DNA of 64,000 nt, taken from Acanthosepion esculentum. Its lineage: Eukaryota > Mollusca > Cephalopoda > Sepiida > Sepiidae. The position numbers and the translations under genes were made by a program. The notes beneath the pieces were generated by a model. That model worked only from the letters and a program-made list of their open reading frames with translations, had not been told where the DNA came from and did no database searches. Location of the stretch: the NCBI GenBank assembly GCA_964036315.1, contig OZ038482.1, positions 14,141,434 to 14,205,433 on the forward strand, given 5' to 3'. The first letter of the stretch is position 1, and the number at the start of each line of letters is the position of its first letter. Of this stretch, positions 22,183 to 32,929 are shown one piece after another.

Positions 22183-23209
22183 AGTGTTTAACGGCTGTTT
22201 TCGTTAAATGGAAAAAAGTTGTCAATTTCAAATCATTTCATTTGTATCCACTTCTTAAAATAACGGTCAGCATTTATATCTGTGATTGTTATTGCCATAT
22301 TTTGTTAACATTGTTAATCTCAAATATTTAAAAACGCGATAAGGGAATTTCTACGGATATTTTATAATACTAGAACTCCACGTAAGCTTATTCAATCATT
22401 GTCTTAAATTTTCTGATGAATCTTAATTCTTAAGACTCATCAAAAAATTTAAATTGGAAAACTATGTTTTCAAAGGTCTTTCTAGTTATTATTATTATTG
22501 TTGTTAACGTACTCGCGTGCACTACTTCGGCGTTCCTAAGATGCATGTCGTCTGATTTCGTAATCTTCAATAAACCTTGACTTTCAATCTAGACTGTCGT
22601 GAGTATACGGTGTACTTTATTCGGTTGATGGGCTTTCAAAATGTGGAAAATGATTGTGCAATAGAAATCCATAGAGTCTATTGAATAAAACAAATATGTT
22701 GGTTGTCAAACTTTTGAAGAATTTTCCAATATGATTATCTTATTCTTTGAAAGAAGGAATTCTGAACGATTCTCGGTCTCGATTCTTCTCTGGACTTAAA
22801 CCATAACGAAGCTAACAATTTTTACTGAATCATTTTAAAGAGAACACTATCAACTCTAGCAATATCGATTTGTGATATTGCTTTGGAAGCCATATTTTTC
22901 TTGCAATCTTCAATTCTCTAATTTAAGTTAAATTCATTGAAAATTAAACATTAATTGCAGTAATACAAATTCTGATTTTAAAAAATCAATATTTGCCAAT
23001 ATAGAAAATAAAGATTCTGTAACTTTCCTCTTCCAAAAGTCTCAACACAAATTTAATCTTACGAATCAAAATGATGCAGACAATTCATTGTTTATAAACT
23101 ATAATGTTCGAAAGAAAAACTTCTTCCCCAGTTTCAAAATTGTATCAAATAAAGATTTATGAAAACAAAGCAAAAAATTCATCAGGCAAAGCGTGGGAAT
23201 TTCGACATA
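22183..23209. other. AT-rich gap
   Basis: No gene or known repeat recognised. A short (ATT)n(GTT)n run lies near 22485. Confidence 0.45.
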
Positions 23210-23542
23210 TCAAAAATAATTAATTTTATTCTTATGTTTTTCGACGTTAAATATTCTCAATATGAGATATTCTCTTTTTAGTGTGTTAGTGACCCAAATG
23301 TCTTTATTAATATATATATATATATATATTGGACAAATCTTGACAAAGAGCTTTCTTTTATCCTTAATAACAATCTTAGGGGTCACATAGGGCAACAGAT
23401 CAGTTCCTTTTGTAGAATAATATACGACGTTTGCTTTGAGTGGTTTGGACCAGTAATGGAAATGAAAGATAAAAAAGAGGAAAATGACCAAATCGACGAC
23501 AAATCCAGAAAGGAAAGTTACGATCAGAACAAAGATTACCAA
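23210..23542 (-). CDS. Possible small membrane-protein exon, unrecognised
   Basis: A 110-aa frame starting MVIFVLIVTFLSGFVVDL, with one long hydrophobic segment over residues 1-28, then a mixed polar region (YWSKPLKANVVYYSTKG, then PKIVIKDKRKLFVKIC) up to about residue 70. Beyond that it reads into a TA microsatellite and is not credible. It would fit the first exon of a type II single-pass protein. Upstream on the same strand (23549-23660) is the densest CpG cluster in this part of the window. I do not recognise a family, no splice donor is evident, and it could be chance. Confidence 0.2.
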   Translation of the reverse strand: MVIFVLIVTFLSGFVVDLVIFLFFIFHFHYWSKPLKANVVYYSTKGTDLLPYVTPKIVIKDKRKLFVKICPIYIYIYINKDIWVTNTLKREYLILRIFNVEKHKNKINYF

Positions 23543-23548
23543 AATATT

Positions 23549-23660
23549 ATGCGCGCAATATCACGACCTAACATGCGCAAGTGAAATATTTGCGTAGTCG
23601 TCTATGACGATTTTTACGAGCGCGTCAATAACGGCAAACGCGTTCAGGAACTTTCATTAT
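23549..23660. other. CpG-rich patch
   Basis: At least a dozen CG dinucleotides in about 110 bp, including GCGCGC and GAGCGCGTC, in a surrounding sequence where CG is rare. Could be a promoter-proximal patch for the minus-strand frame at 23542, or part of a repeat end. The similar CpG-rich stretch at 49815-49880 lies by a Penelope-like relic. Confidence 0.3.
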
Positions 23661-23880
23661 GGACAGAAGCTGCAAAGAGGAACAATCGTTTTATTTATTT
23701 CATTACGATAATTTACAGAGAGGAACGGTCAATTAGCTTTTCTTCATACTCTGCCTGGTGGCAAACGCTGCTGGTGGCGCCTGGGGTGGCGGTCCCGCCA
23801 TAGCCACCGAAACCGTGAGATCATCCCTGGTCGGCGGCTGATGAAGACAGGGTATCGCACGTGCTAACACACGTTGTATG

Positions 23881-23881
<1 letters not shown>
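23661..23881. other. Short GC-richer segment
   Basis: Unassigned. Contains GGTGGCGCCTGGGGTGGCGG. No clear gene. Confidence 0.3.
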
Positions 23882-23933
<52 letters not shown>

Positions 23934-23941
23934 CGTTCTTT

Positions 23942-23976
<35 letters not shown>
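23882..23976. repeat. (TA)n microsatellites, two blocks
   Basis: TA runs at 23882-23929 and 23944-23976 separated by TTTGTCGTTCTTTCT. Confidence 0.97.
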
Positions 23977-23978
<2 letters not shown>

Positions 23979-24220
23979 GAAACACAACCACAACCCTCTC
24001 ACGTAGGCTCACATACCACCTCAATGACACCAGCGCCATAAAAAAATCATCTTGTAACAACATACTACACCATTAGTAACACATTCAAAACATCCGAAAT
24101 AAGAAACATCTTAAATAACAACACCAAAATCACTATAAAAACAATTACAAAAAAACGATTGCAAATTCATGAAGCCATCCTAATTAAAAACCAAAAACCC
24201 AATATAATAAAACATCATCT

Positions 24221-24221
<1 letters not shown>
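23977..24221 (+). pseudogene. Penelope-like element, C-terminal fragment
   Basis: Plus-strand translation gives HTTSMTPAP-like residues, then NTFKTSEIRNILNNNTKIT and KKRLQIHEAILIKNQKPNI. This is the end of a GIY-YIG-bearing retroelement protein (RLQI.EA.LIK...P.IN). A stop and a frame change precede it. The tail runs into a CA microsatellite where the normal C-terminus should be. Identified from memory of the pattern. Confidence 0.55.
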
Positions 24222-24290
<69 letters not shown>

Positions 24291-24301
24291 TTATCCCCTC
24301 C

Positions 24302-24335
<34 letters not shown>

Positions 24336-24336
24336 C
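24222..24336. repeat. (CA)n then (TA)n microsatellite
   Basis: About 34 CA units at 24222-24289, then TA units at 24302-24336. Confidence 0.97.
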
Positions 24337-24543
24337 CCGCATAATAATAATTTCAGAGTTGTAAATATTAATCTTTTATATTAAACATAGAGAAAGATTA
24401 CTTGTTCTTTTACAAAAAACATATAATTTACATTAAAATTAATCTGGATCAACGTATGCCAGTAGATATTTATTTTTATGCCTGCATGTAACCATCAATT
24501 CATTTCTCTTGTTTAATAAGCTAGTGTTATTTAAGTGTCTTAA

Positions 24544-25007
24544 TGTTATGGGACCTTACCTATAACGACAGAGTGAACTCTTCTTGACACTATGAATACT
24601 GCGCCTCTCAAGAGAGAGGGACGAGACGGAATCGAGTCGTGAGCAGTCTTTGACTGTTTGCGACTCATGTCGAACTCTCTGCTTTGGCAGAGAGGAACCC
24701 GGACGAGGCTTTGCCGAAGCGCAAAGTTTCGTCCGGGGAGGTAGACATTAGATATATTTTTGGCCGAGCCTACGGGCTCGGAGAACCCACATTAAGCCGG
24801 CCTTGTACCACATTCGACCCACGTGGGAGGGTTGTTAAATATCGAGACAGAATCGAGTCGAGCCAATAGTAGTTCACTCCAAACCAGACTGACAGTCATA
24901 CTAACACCTTTCCACATCTTGTATTATTATTCAGTGTAATATATCTTTGTTATTTCTACTCTTGTGTTCGTGTTGTTCTTCCTTGGTCCTACTCTTGGAC
25001 CATAACA
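24544..25007. mobile_element. Solo LTR, full length
   Basis: 464 bp, TGTTATGGGACC at one end and GGACCATAACA at the other. A perfect 5-bp target duplication CTTAA is at 24539-24543 and 25008-25012. No internal retroelement sequence follows, so it is a solo LTR left by recombination. A stem-forming pair (CCGGACGAGGCTTTG and CAAAGTTTCGTCCGG) lies in the middle. The copy at 17126 lacks that middle. Gypsy-, BEL- or Copia-type cannot be told without coding sequence. Confidence 0.92.
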
Positions 25008-25012
25008 CTTAA

Positions 25013-25749
25013 AATAACTAATTGTTCAACAAGACCTAAATTAGAGCTATTGGATTTCCCATTATAGACTTTGATTTAGCTACACTATTTCACGTAATAA
25101 TAATTACCACCATACGTTTATTGTTAGGAATATTTAGAGGGGGCAGTGTTGTTTATGTATTTTTATTGCCTGAAGTCATTCAATGATGGTAGAAACGAAA
25201 TTTCCATGGATTTACATCGGAACCAAAATAAAATTTAACGCTAAGCAATATTCTCCGTCATACATTGACCGTTTAAGAGATAGATCATATTTTTTGCAGT
25301 TTAAATTATTTTAAAAACATTAACGTTGTCTTTGTTGGAAATATATTTATTTAATGAAATGTTATATTGGGATATCGATTATTTTTGTTAAAAATCTTTT
25401 TTTAGTGTTGGTTAATGAGTAAGGTGCTTATGAATAAAATTTAGAAAAAATCTTCCGATATTCCTTTGAACATTACAATTAAAAGGATGATTAAACCAAA
25501 TAATATTTCTGTTCATTTTTATCCTGTTTGTTTTTTATAAATACTACTAAATTTATTTATTGTTGCTTAGTTCTAATGCTTTTAAATATTTAATTTTATT
25601 ATTACTAAAAATGTCCTTATTGCTGGAACTGATACATTAACTAACTTCAACTGAGTTATGCAAATTATCTAAAATTTTATGATGGTGGTTTGGTTTGTTT
25701 TACGGCATATCAACCTCAATGGATCATTTAATGCTGACTACTTTTTTTT
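25013..25749. other. AT-rich gap
   Basis: Nothing recognised. Confidence 0.45.
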
Positions 25750-25905
25750 CTGGTAATATTTTTGTTTTGTCAAAAATCTATTTCTGGTAATATGTTTTTC
25801 CTCAAAAATGTTTAGCTGCTAATATAATTTTAAAAAAATGTATTGCTGGTAATATTTGTTTCAAAAACGTATTGTTGGCAATAGGTTTTCTTCAAAAATG
25901 CTTTT
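25750..25905. repeat. Degenerate tandem repeat, about 30 bp, five copies
   Basis: CTGGTAATAT...TCAAAAAT...ATT units begin at 25750, 25784, 25816, 25846 and 25875. Spacing shrinks from 34 to 29 bp. Confidence 0.8.
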
Positions 25906-25929
25906 CACCTCAGTTTCGGGATTAAGTAT

Positions 25930-26035
25930 TTGCCCATAGCTGGGACCATAACAGGTGCTACCACCCCCGGTCAGGGTGGACCTGGGAACACCAGAAATTA
26001 AGAAGTGGTCCCACGCTCCTCAAAGCCTCCTGATC
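25930..26035 (+). repeat. Dispersed repeat X, plus copy
   Basis: Aligns with the reverse complement of 12040-12175. Again it sits beside a Penelope-like fragment, but on the opposite strand to it. Confidence 0.7.
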
Positions 26036-26039
26036 AGAG

Positions 26040-26254
26040 GTTTTGCTGTTGGGCGTAGTTTATCGTCATACCCAGGACGGGATGGTCGTTTGATTCTTTA
26101 CTGACGCATCGATGATTAGATAGATCTGTGGTATATATATTGTAATGCCTATTATTCAAGTTAAAGATCATATTGAGAAAGTTGATCACTTCAGAATTGT
26201 TGGTAGTGGCATTATTTAGCTTGTGATCTTTGAAAAGTTTTATCAGTTCCTTTG
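26040..26254 (-). pseudogene. Penelope-like reverse transcriptase fragment
   Basis: The minus strand reads DILTKELIKLFKDHKLN, EVINFLNMIFNLNNRHY, then VSKESNDHP. This matches the post-catalytic RT segment of GIY-YIG retroelements (VNFLDVTFNLN...Y..Y.KPN....V.K.SNHPP). The palm motifs are absent. The right edge is cut by SINE dimer C, whose sequence supplies the apparent N-terminus of the frame. Confidence 0.6.
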
Positions 26255-26584
26255 TCAATATGTCTATATTTCTTGTGCCATGTGTCCTTGAGGGACAGTG
26301 GATAAAGGCGTTAGTTAGATCCAGTGACTGCACCCAAAGAGTGTGAGTTCAATACCCGGATAAGGCAGTGGAGAACTTGGAGAGTGGAATTAATAGGAGA
26401 TAACTGATAACTGACATACATTAAACATGGCACGTGGTACTAGAACAGTCTACCCCAGTGAGCGAAATAAAGGGTTCAGTTCGACATTCCAACCACCTGA
26501 AGAAGGCCGGAGTGTATAACGGCCGAAACGTTGTAATAAATATGACTACATATAGATGAGGACAATAGTCCGAATAACGTAAAC
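26255..26584. mobile_element. Head-to-head tRNA-SINE dimer, copy C (left arm mostly deleted)
   Basis: The left arm keeps only tail (AATATGTCTATATTTCT) and head (TGTGCCATGTGTCCTTGAG). The right arm is a full plus SINE with AGTGGATAAAGGCGTTAG, B box GTGAGTTCAATACCCG, CCTGAAGAAGGCC and GGCCGAAACG, and it ends at GTCCGAATAACGTAAA. An 8-bp direct repeat TTCCTTTG at 26247-26254 and 26585-26592 may be the target duplication. Confidence 0.72.
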
Positions 26585-26592
26585 TTCCTTTG

Positions 26593-27800
26593 CAGGTTAA
26601 AAGCGAATTCGATCCAACATGGGATTACCCCCAACAACAGTGCGATCCCCGCGGCCAGATATTGCGACTATACCGACGATGTGACCTCGTTCGATGAAAT
26701 CAACGCCGGGATTGACGAAGTCGGGAAGGAAACCAGCAGATATGAGACAGTAACAGGAGTCAAGACAATTCGCGACAAGTTACGGTTGGGTGCGTGTAGT
26801 GGAGTTTCTTCCTGAGTCCTTCACTTGGACCTAAAAGCAACTCAAGATACTCGGTATCTTGTTTGGCTTCGGCACCCAGTTGAAATAGAACTGGTTAGAA
26901 GTCATGGAAAAAAACGAAGTTGCAGTTTATCTGTGGTTCCGAGAGAGGGCGATGAATGCTCAGTGTTGAGATTCGTCAACAGACGCTGCGACTCAAGTTT
27001 CTGGATCGAATGTGTATGCAAAATGAGAGTAATGACCTCTTCGGTGGGGGGGGGGGAGAAGGCGCTAAGAAAGCATTTCCGTTTTTGAGAAGTGTGCATG
27101 ACGGTGAGGAGGAGGCCAGCCGTAATCGTTAAGCTGAGTGCTTCTTCTATCTCGAATATCGACTTCCTCTGAAAGGCTTTACACGGGTTAAGGCAGGCCT
27201 CTCCGAGACACGACTGTTGTCTCCTAAGGCATTATATCGTGTGTTAGTGCAGGGGGTGTTCCAGATAATCTAAGGGATGAGCTTGGTTGGAATTTTGCTC
27301 TCTGTAACCTTGAGCGTCCGGGTTAAGGTGTCTCAGTAATGACGAGGCAATAACCTGGCTGGTGTTACGCAAGTTCTGTGCAGCGAGGCTGGAAGTTACG
27401 CCAAAATTTGTGCGCTGCAGTGGGTCGGTAGAGCCCTTGGGGCACATTTTTTTTTACTATTACATCGAATGGCTATTGTGCAAACTGATTGAAGGCTACA
27501 TGGTTCACATCCAGGGCGGAAAGTTTTATTGTCCTCGAAATCAGTTCCATTTGTAGCAATGTTGTGCCTCAGCTGAAAAGAAATGAACACTATGTTTTTT
27601 GTGATTGTATGGCATTATAAGAATCGTGATTTGGACAAGGCGACAGAAGTTTTATGGGAATAAGAAGTGTTCCTCTTCTCAACTAATTGTATTCTGTAAG
27701 CACCAGCTTAAAGTCAAATCAGAGCGGAAAGGAAGCAACTCTGTTCAGCAAAAATCGGCGAAAGGTGGGTGAATATTTTGCGTTTGGTTCACTTGACAGG
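26593..27800 (+). pseudogene. Decayed LINE, reverse transcriptase palm to C-terminus
   Basis: Around 26600-26830 the plus strand reads AARYCDYTDDVTSFDEI, then EVGKETSRYETVTGVK, IRDKLRLGACSGVS. This is motif C (YxDD) and the following region of a large LINE family with YADD..VGKE..RYE.VTGAK. Later blocks (GWCYASSVQRGWKLRQN, HQLKVKSERK near 27700) match its C-terminal region from memory. Many stops and shifts. The upstream catalytic motifs were lost at the boundary with SINE dimer C. It is clearly a different LINE lineage from the other two in this window. Confidence 0.65.
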
Positions 27801-28513
27801 GGCTAATTTAGAGGGGCACTAGGAGGTGGGCAAGTATTAAGGATATTTGCTACTGGATTAAACATTTGTCACCCCAGTTTAGCGTAGGTCATTTCCTTTT
27901 GGTTTAAGCCGCTGAATTTAACTTAGCAAGGATATGGATGGTCTCGCCCCTTTTATTTTTGCCCTCATTTTTATCTTTGATTTATTCTTCTTCCCCTCAC
28001 CCCCTAATCTAGGTGACAGGGATCGCAGTTTTCAAGTCAAACTGTGGGATATCTTTCGTTTCGTGGGTGAATTTTTGTAATTGTTAGTGTCAATGATAGT
28101 GCGTGTGATTGTGGAACGGTTGCATGAAATGTATTTCATCAATCCCAAAGTATTTTTCGTTCAGTTAACTTTCATCATCGCCATGATTAGACTGTGTAGG
28201 ATACCCCTTACTGACAGTAGTTTTATTTAGTTGTGTAAATACTTTTATATCATTAACATTGGGGAATTATTTCGTTTAAATGTTTGATCAATCCAGCCCT
28301 CCAAAAAGACTACATATGAGATGAGTAAAGATTGCTAGAGTAAATGAGGAATTATGGTGTCTGTGTAAAACTGTGTTATTAGATGGGGTACGAACGAATG
28401 CATCAGTGACTGAGTCTAGCTAAGTTATCGATTGCATTTAAGCATGAAACAGGCTGTCTCCTCTGCGTTTTGACTTCGATGTCCACTTGTATATTTACAT
28501 ATGCTCTAGCCCT
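27801..28513. other. Non-coding gap
   Basis: No gene or shared repeat recognised. Confidence 0.45.
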
Positions 28514-28556
28514 GATATTGAGCACTTTAACCCAAAAATATACAATACCTTATTTT

Positions 28557-28617
<61 letters not shown>

Positions 28618-28672
28618 AAAAATAGTTTTAAGGTATGGTATACTTATAGCTTAAAGTGCTCAATATCATATA
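28514..28672. repeat. Inverted repeat around an (AT)n core
   Basis: GATATTGAGCACTTTAA at the left pairs with TTAAAGTGCTCAATATC at the right. Inner arms ATACAATACCTTATTTTTAT and ATAAAAATAGTTTTAAGGTAT also pair imperfectly. The loop is about 50 bp of AT. Confidence 0.85.
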
Positions 28673-28677
28673 TATAT

Positions 28678-28710
<33 letters not shown>

Positions 28711-28728
28711 ATATGTATATATATATAT

Positions 28729-28792
<64 letters not shown>

Positions 28793-28795
28793 TCG
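28673..28795. repeat. (TA)n and (GTAT)n microsatellite
   Basis: Interrupted TA runs, ending with about seven GTAT units at 28763-28793. Confidence 0.95.
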
Positions 28796-29344
28796 TAAAG
28801 GAAAGTATAAATATCCAAATATTCTTTTGATGATTCGATCATTTATTGATGTTTCGTAGTCATTCAGAGAAAGATAAACCTATCGTCTTTTGTCTGAAGA
28901 ATGCTACACATTTGTTCTTTAACAATCGTTTGTCGATAAATGATATGAAAGAACATCTGGGGTTGCTTATGCCAAAATGCTTTCCTTACGTGTGAATAAT
29001 ATTTTATTATTAGTTTCATAGTTTATATTATCATTATAATATTATATTATGTCTACATTTTGTCTTTATTATATACTTTATATTTATATTATGTAAATAA
29101 AAAAAAAATTACTAATCTCATTATTGCATTGTTTAAATATGGCGGCCTCAGTTCCTGTTTCTTCCAACAAACAGCAATAATTAGAAAATTATTTTCCTTC
29201 GTTACACAGTAGATATCTCGATATTTGATTTTGGTTAATATTTCTATTGATTCACTTGCAATTTGGACAATGATACAAAATTGGCCTTTTGGTTCTCGTT
29301 GTAAAACTAACGACATGTTGCTTGTGCAGTGTATTGCAACATGA
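28796..29344. other. AT-rich gap
   Basis: A 75-aa minus frame at 29089-29316 has no recognisable domain. Confidence 0.4.
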
Positions 29345-29480
29345 ATTGAAAAATCGGAGAGGTGCGTTCGAATTCTAGTTGCGTTCGTTGCATTTATTTA
29401 CGCGCAAATACTATTGGGAAAGCTATAACTCCATTGACTCCTCAGCTATGGGTTAAATAGTAGGACTCATATTTTTTTTT
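29345..29480 (+). mobile_element. tRNA-SINE family 2 fragment
   Basis: TGCGTTCGAATTCTAGTTGCG, CAAATACTATTGGGAAAGCTAT and ATGGGTTAAATAGTAGGA match the truncated copy at 44738-44887. Confidence 0.65.
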
Positions 29481-29950
29481 GAAAATTGTTAATGTAATAT
29501 TCACGTAAGAAAATAATCATTCTTACAAAGTCCAAAAATGTTTCGGCTTTACGTAAACCGAAAAAAGGTTGATAAACATCCGGGTTAGCGAATTTCTGGT
29601 GACTGGATTTGACCGTTTTTTTTATTTCTAGGATCTTAAAATCAGACAGAAATGTTGTTCAATAATCACAGAAATTTATTTACACGCTACCCAGTGTCAG
29701 GGTTAAGATACTTTCATTGAAGATTTTATGCACACCCCCCTAAACAAATTCCTTGTTTTGGTTCGATTCTGTTGCATCTACCTGAGAAATAGATGTGAAT
29801 ACAATAAGTGACTGTGGTAGTTTTCCGTACTTTTTCAATATGACCTGCAGTAAGCATTTTTACGAGTCAATGAAGATTTCGAATTAGGCGGAATAATTTC
29901 ATGGAAGCGTCGAAAAGTATTTCCAGTTTGAATCCAGAGATCGTCATGTA
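29481..29950. other. AT-rich gap
   Basis: Nothing recognised. Confidence 0.4.
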
Positions 29951-30031
29951 CGTCATATGCGAAATTATTGGCCAATCATCTTCTAATAATTCATATTAGA
30001 AGATGATTGGCCAATAATTTCACACATGACG
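29951..30031. repeat. Hairpin, 37-bp arms, 7-nt loop
   Basis: 29951-29987 and 29995-30031 are inverted copies. The inner 27 bp (GAAATTATTGGCCAATCATC... ) pair perfectly, and the outer 10 have two mismatches. Too perfect for a typical animal microRNA precursor. A recent palindrome or a hairpin-siRNA source are alternatives. Confidence 0.93.
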
Positions 30032-30111
30032 AACATACGGTCTTCATACAGGCAATGTTTTTTGGCTCTAGACGATGCTACATTTCGATTTTTTTCTTGA
30101 AGGCAATCATT

Positions 30112-30985
30112 TAGGCCCTCCAATCGGTTGTTGACTGGGGCAGGAGATGGCTGGTTAACTTTAATGCCTCAAAAACAAAACTGCTCCCTATTACCCACCA
30201 CAATGAACCTTCCCTCTCTCCCATTAGAATGTCTGATGCTCAACTCCTCGAGAACACCTCTTTGCGATTCCTTGGTCTCACACTGTCCGCTGATCTGAGA
30301 TGGAACAAATACATTGAATCAATAGCTTCATCTACTGCAAGGAGAGTTGGTTCTTTGTGTCGCGCCAGAAAGTTTTTCTTGCCCGAGTCCAACCTTCAAA
30401 TCTATAACCATTTGCCCTTGCATGGAATACTGCTGTCATATATAGTCTGGATCCCTCGCTGTTCGTCTTAGGGTCCTCGACAAAATCCAGACACGGATAT
30501 GCAATGTGATTGGCCCTGATCAGGCATCTCGTTTACAGTCGCTCTCTCACAGACGTGACTTCGCCTCCCTCTGTCTTTTCTATAAATACATTCAGGGTAA
30601 CTGCTCCTACGAGCTACTTTCTCTAGTTTCCAAACTGCGTGAATTTAAACGTGTCACTAGATTGGCATCTCAGTCCCACCCTTTGACTGTCGAAACGGTT
30701 AAATGTAGCCGTTTCTTCTCCTCCAATAGCTTCATGTCTCGCACTTCCTGTCTGTGGAACTCGCTTTCTATTACTTACTTTCGTGATAGCTATAATCTCC
30801 AACTATTCAAATGCAATGTCAATCGACATCTCCAGATGCCTTGATCTATTCACCGTCCTTCTCTTCATCCTTTCCTCTATCACGCCTCTTTACTCTTGCT
30901 CCCACTCTCTGTAAGCCTTGCGTGCTAGTGACACTCCCGCCTTGCTTGGGGTGAAAAGCTTAACGAAATTAGACAGAAACCTTCA
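30112..30985 (+). pseudogene. Jockey/CR1-like LINE, 3' part
   Basis: Starts inside the RT-connection region (SVVDWGRRWLVNFNASKTKL), continues with RMSDAQLLENTSLRFLGLT, SADLRWNKYIESIASSTA, RVGSLCRARKFF, and after a frameshift IGPDQASRLQSLSHRRDFA and SFMSRTSCLWNSL. The 3' UTR ends TGCTTGGGGTGAAA, as in the copy at 44205. Collinear with the minus-strand copy at 51536-53205. 5'-truncated and broken by at least one frameshift near 30410-30500. Confidence 0.88.
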
Positions 30986-32384
30986 TCCAATCCATTCTAC
31001 AGCTTTCTGCGAATACCCGGAAGGAAAGAAGTGGTCTTTCGCTATACGTATCTATTTCGTTTTTTTTCCCTTATGAGATCGATAGCTAATGTAAAATTAA
31101 CTGTTAGCAGCTGGTAAGCATTTACTAAAAAAAAACAAAAAACGCAGTTCTTAGTTAAAAACGAATTTGTATCAAAACTGGGCAAACAAAATTGATATTC
31201 GCTGGTTTTATATTTAACAATGAAGCCATGCGTTTGTATGTTCAGCTCAGAAGAAATTAACCTCATCATCAAAATTGATTATATTTTTAAAAATGTCTAG
31301 TAACAATAATTCCGTCATAGCCAAGCCAATAAACCATGTGCGCCTTTAAATAGCTGCTGCTGCACTGATGATACAACCGCTAACAATTTGTTTCGATCAG
31401 AGCAATTCAGAAAATACATGGACAATTTTTTTTTCAAAAACCTGATGATGACTCTGAAAGGAAAGTTGAAAGATTGATATGAGAGGCCATATATCCTCCT
31501 TACATTAAACTATCAAGAATCAAAGCCTGTCTTCCAGATAAAAGTTCCTAAAACGAATTTTGTCCATTTCTCCGACCGGATTTCATAATATTCAAAAGGT
31601 TATAAATGCCAGCCATTATGTTCGCAGGTTTCTATCACAATATAAAATCGGTGAAATATTTTATATTTTATGATGAGATTCTCTTCCCTGTCTTAGTCTA
31701 TTAACATCGAAGTTATAATGATTTTATAAAGCTTCAGCTTAAAGCGGTGCACATCATCTGGCGGTGTTAAAGTGCCATTTGGTGTAGAGAACATACATTA
31801 AAGCACCGATTATTGGCACATTGAACAAGCACTCATTTCAAAAGAATAATGGATTTTGAACAGGAATAAATCTCTGGAGTCTTAAAGAATGGTGCGTAGA
31901 GGGGAAGCAATTGCGTTCATCAGCATTAAAAAAATTACCGACATGAAATGTATCAAATGAATTTTCTTTTCCTTTTTTACAGTCCATTGCTTCATAGCTT
32001 CTTTCATACAAACATTTAGAGAGAAATGTCTTTACATATCATTATTATTATTATTAGTGTTATTACTATCATTGTGTATCAAAACTATTTTCATTTTAAA
32101 CATCTTTATCCAAAACTCACATATCAAGCATAACTACGACTCCACTCTTATTATTATTAGTAGTAGTATTAGTAATAGTGGTATTTGCTGTAGTAGTACT
32201 TATAAAGTTGTATCAAAAGAATTTTCGTTTTTTAAAACTTTTACCCATGAATAAATCTAAAGCGTACGATGCCATTATATTATTGATATGATTATAATAT
32301 ATTGGAACGCATTAAAAGTATTCCTAATTTTCCATACCTTTGTCCAAGGCTTATTTTATGTGCACAAAGAGATTAACTATGACG
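30986..32384. other. AT-rich gap
   Basis: Short (ATT)n tracts near 32040 and 32145. No gene recognised. Confidence 0.4.
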
Positions 32385-32852
32385 TCATGAATGTTGTTTG
32401 TGTTGTTTTTGTTTATTTTTATTCTTTTTTTTAATTGGAGTAAACAGATTTTCCCATTGTCCGGTTAGTACTGCTCCCGTTTCTCTTGAATAGGAGTAGA
32501 GGTACATCCCTTGTTTCTTCTTTAGGAAGGGTTTCCCGGGTACGTTCTTTTTCTCTGGCCTTAGTAGTAGTGCTGTCGTGAATCTCTTGTGATGTGTGCG
32601 GTTTATGGCAAAACTTCTCTTCTTACTGACGGTACCGGGTTGGCAGTTTTTTTTGGTTGCTGTTCCCCACTGGTAGTTAGGAGCCCGAACACTTGCGTGG
32701 CTTCTTGAGAGGCTGTTCCGATCTCCTGTTGGATAATTGGTTCTTGCAGTGCCATGTCGCGCATGGAACGGTGGCCCTGCACGCACCTCCGGAGGGCAAC
32801 CCTGAGGCCACATTATGTTGCAGTCTGCGCCAGATCCGACTGTCCATGTCAC
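32385..32852 (-). CDS. 155-aa open frame, unrecognised
   Basis: The frame runs from MTWTVGSGADCNIMWPQG to a lysine- and asparagine-rich end. It has several stretches of varied, protein-like composition (RFTTALLLRPEKKNVPGKPF, YLYSYSRETGAVLTGQWENL) and is GC-richer than its surroundings. No domain, signal or membrane segment is evident. It may be a retroelement gag-like scrap linked to the LINE that begins just downstream on the opposite strand, or chance. Confidence 0.18.
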   Translation of the reverse strand: MTWTVGSGADCNIMWPQGCPPEVRAGPPFHARHGTARTNYPTGDRNSLSRSHASVRAPNYQWGTATKKNCQPGTVSKKRSFAINRTHHKRFTTALLLRPEKKNVPGKPFLKKKQGMYLYSYSRETGAVLTGQWENLFTPIKKKNKNKQKQHKQHS

Positions 32853-32929
32853 ATACGATAACCATCTGCTACTATTACATTAATCCCTTTCCTTACCAAC
32901 ATAACTCAACATGACCATAAACAATCAAA

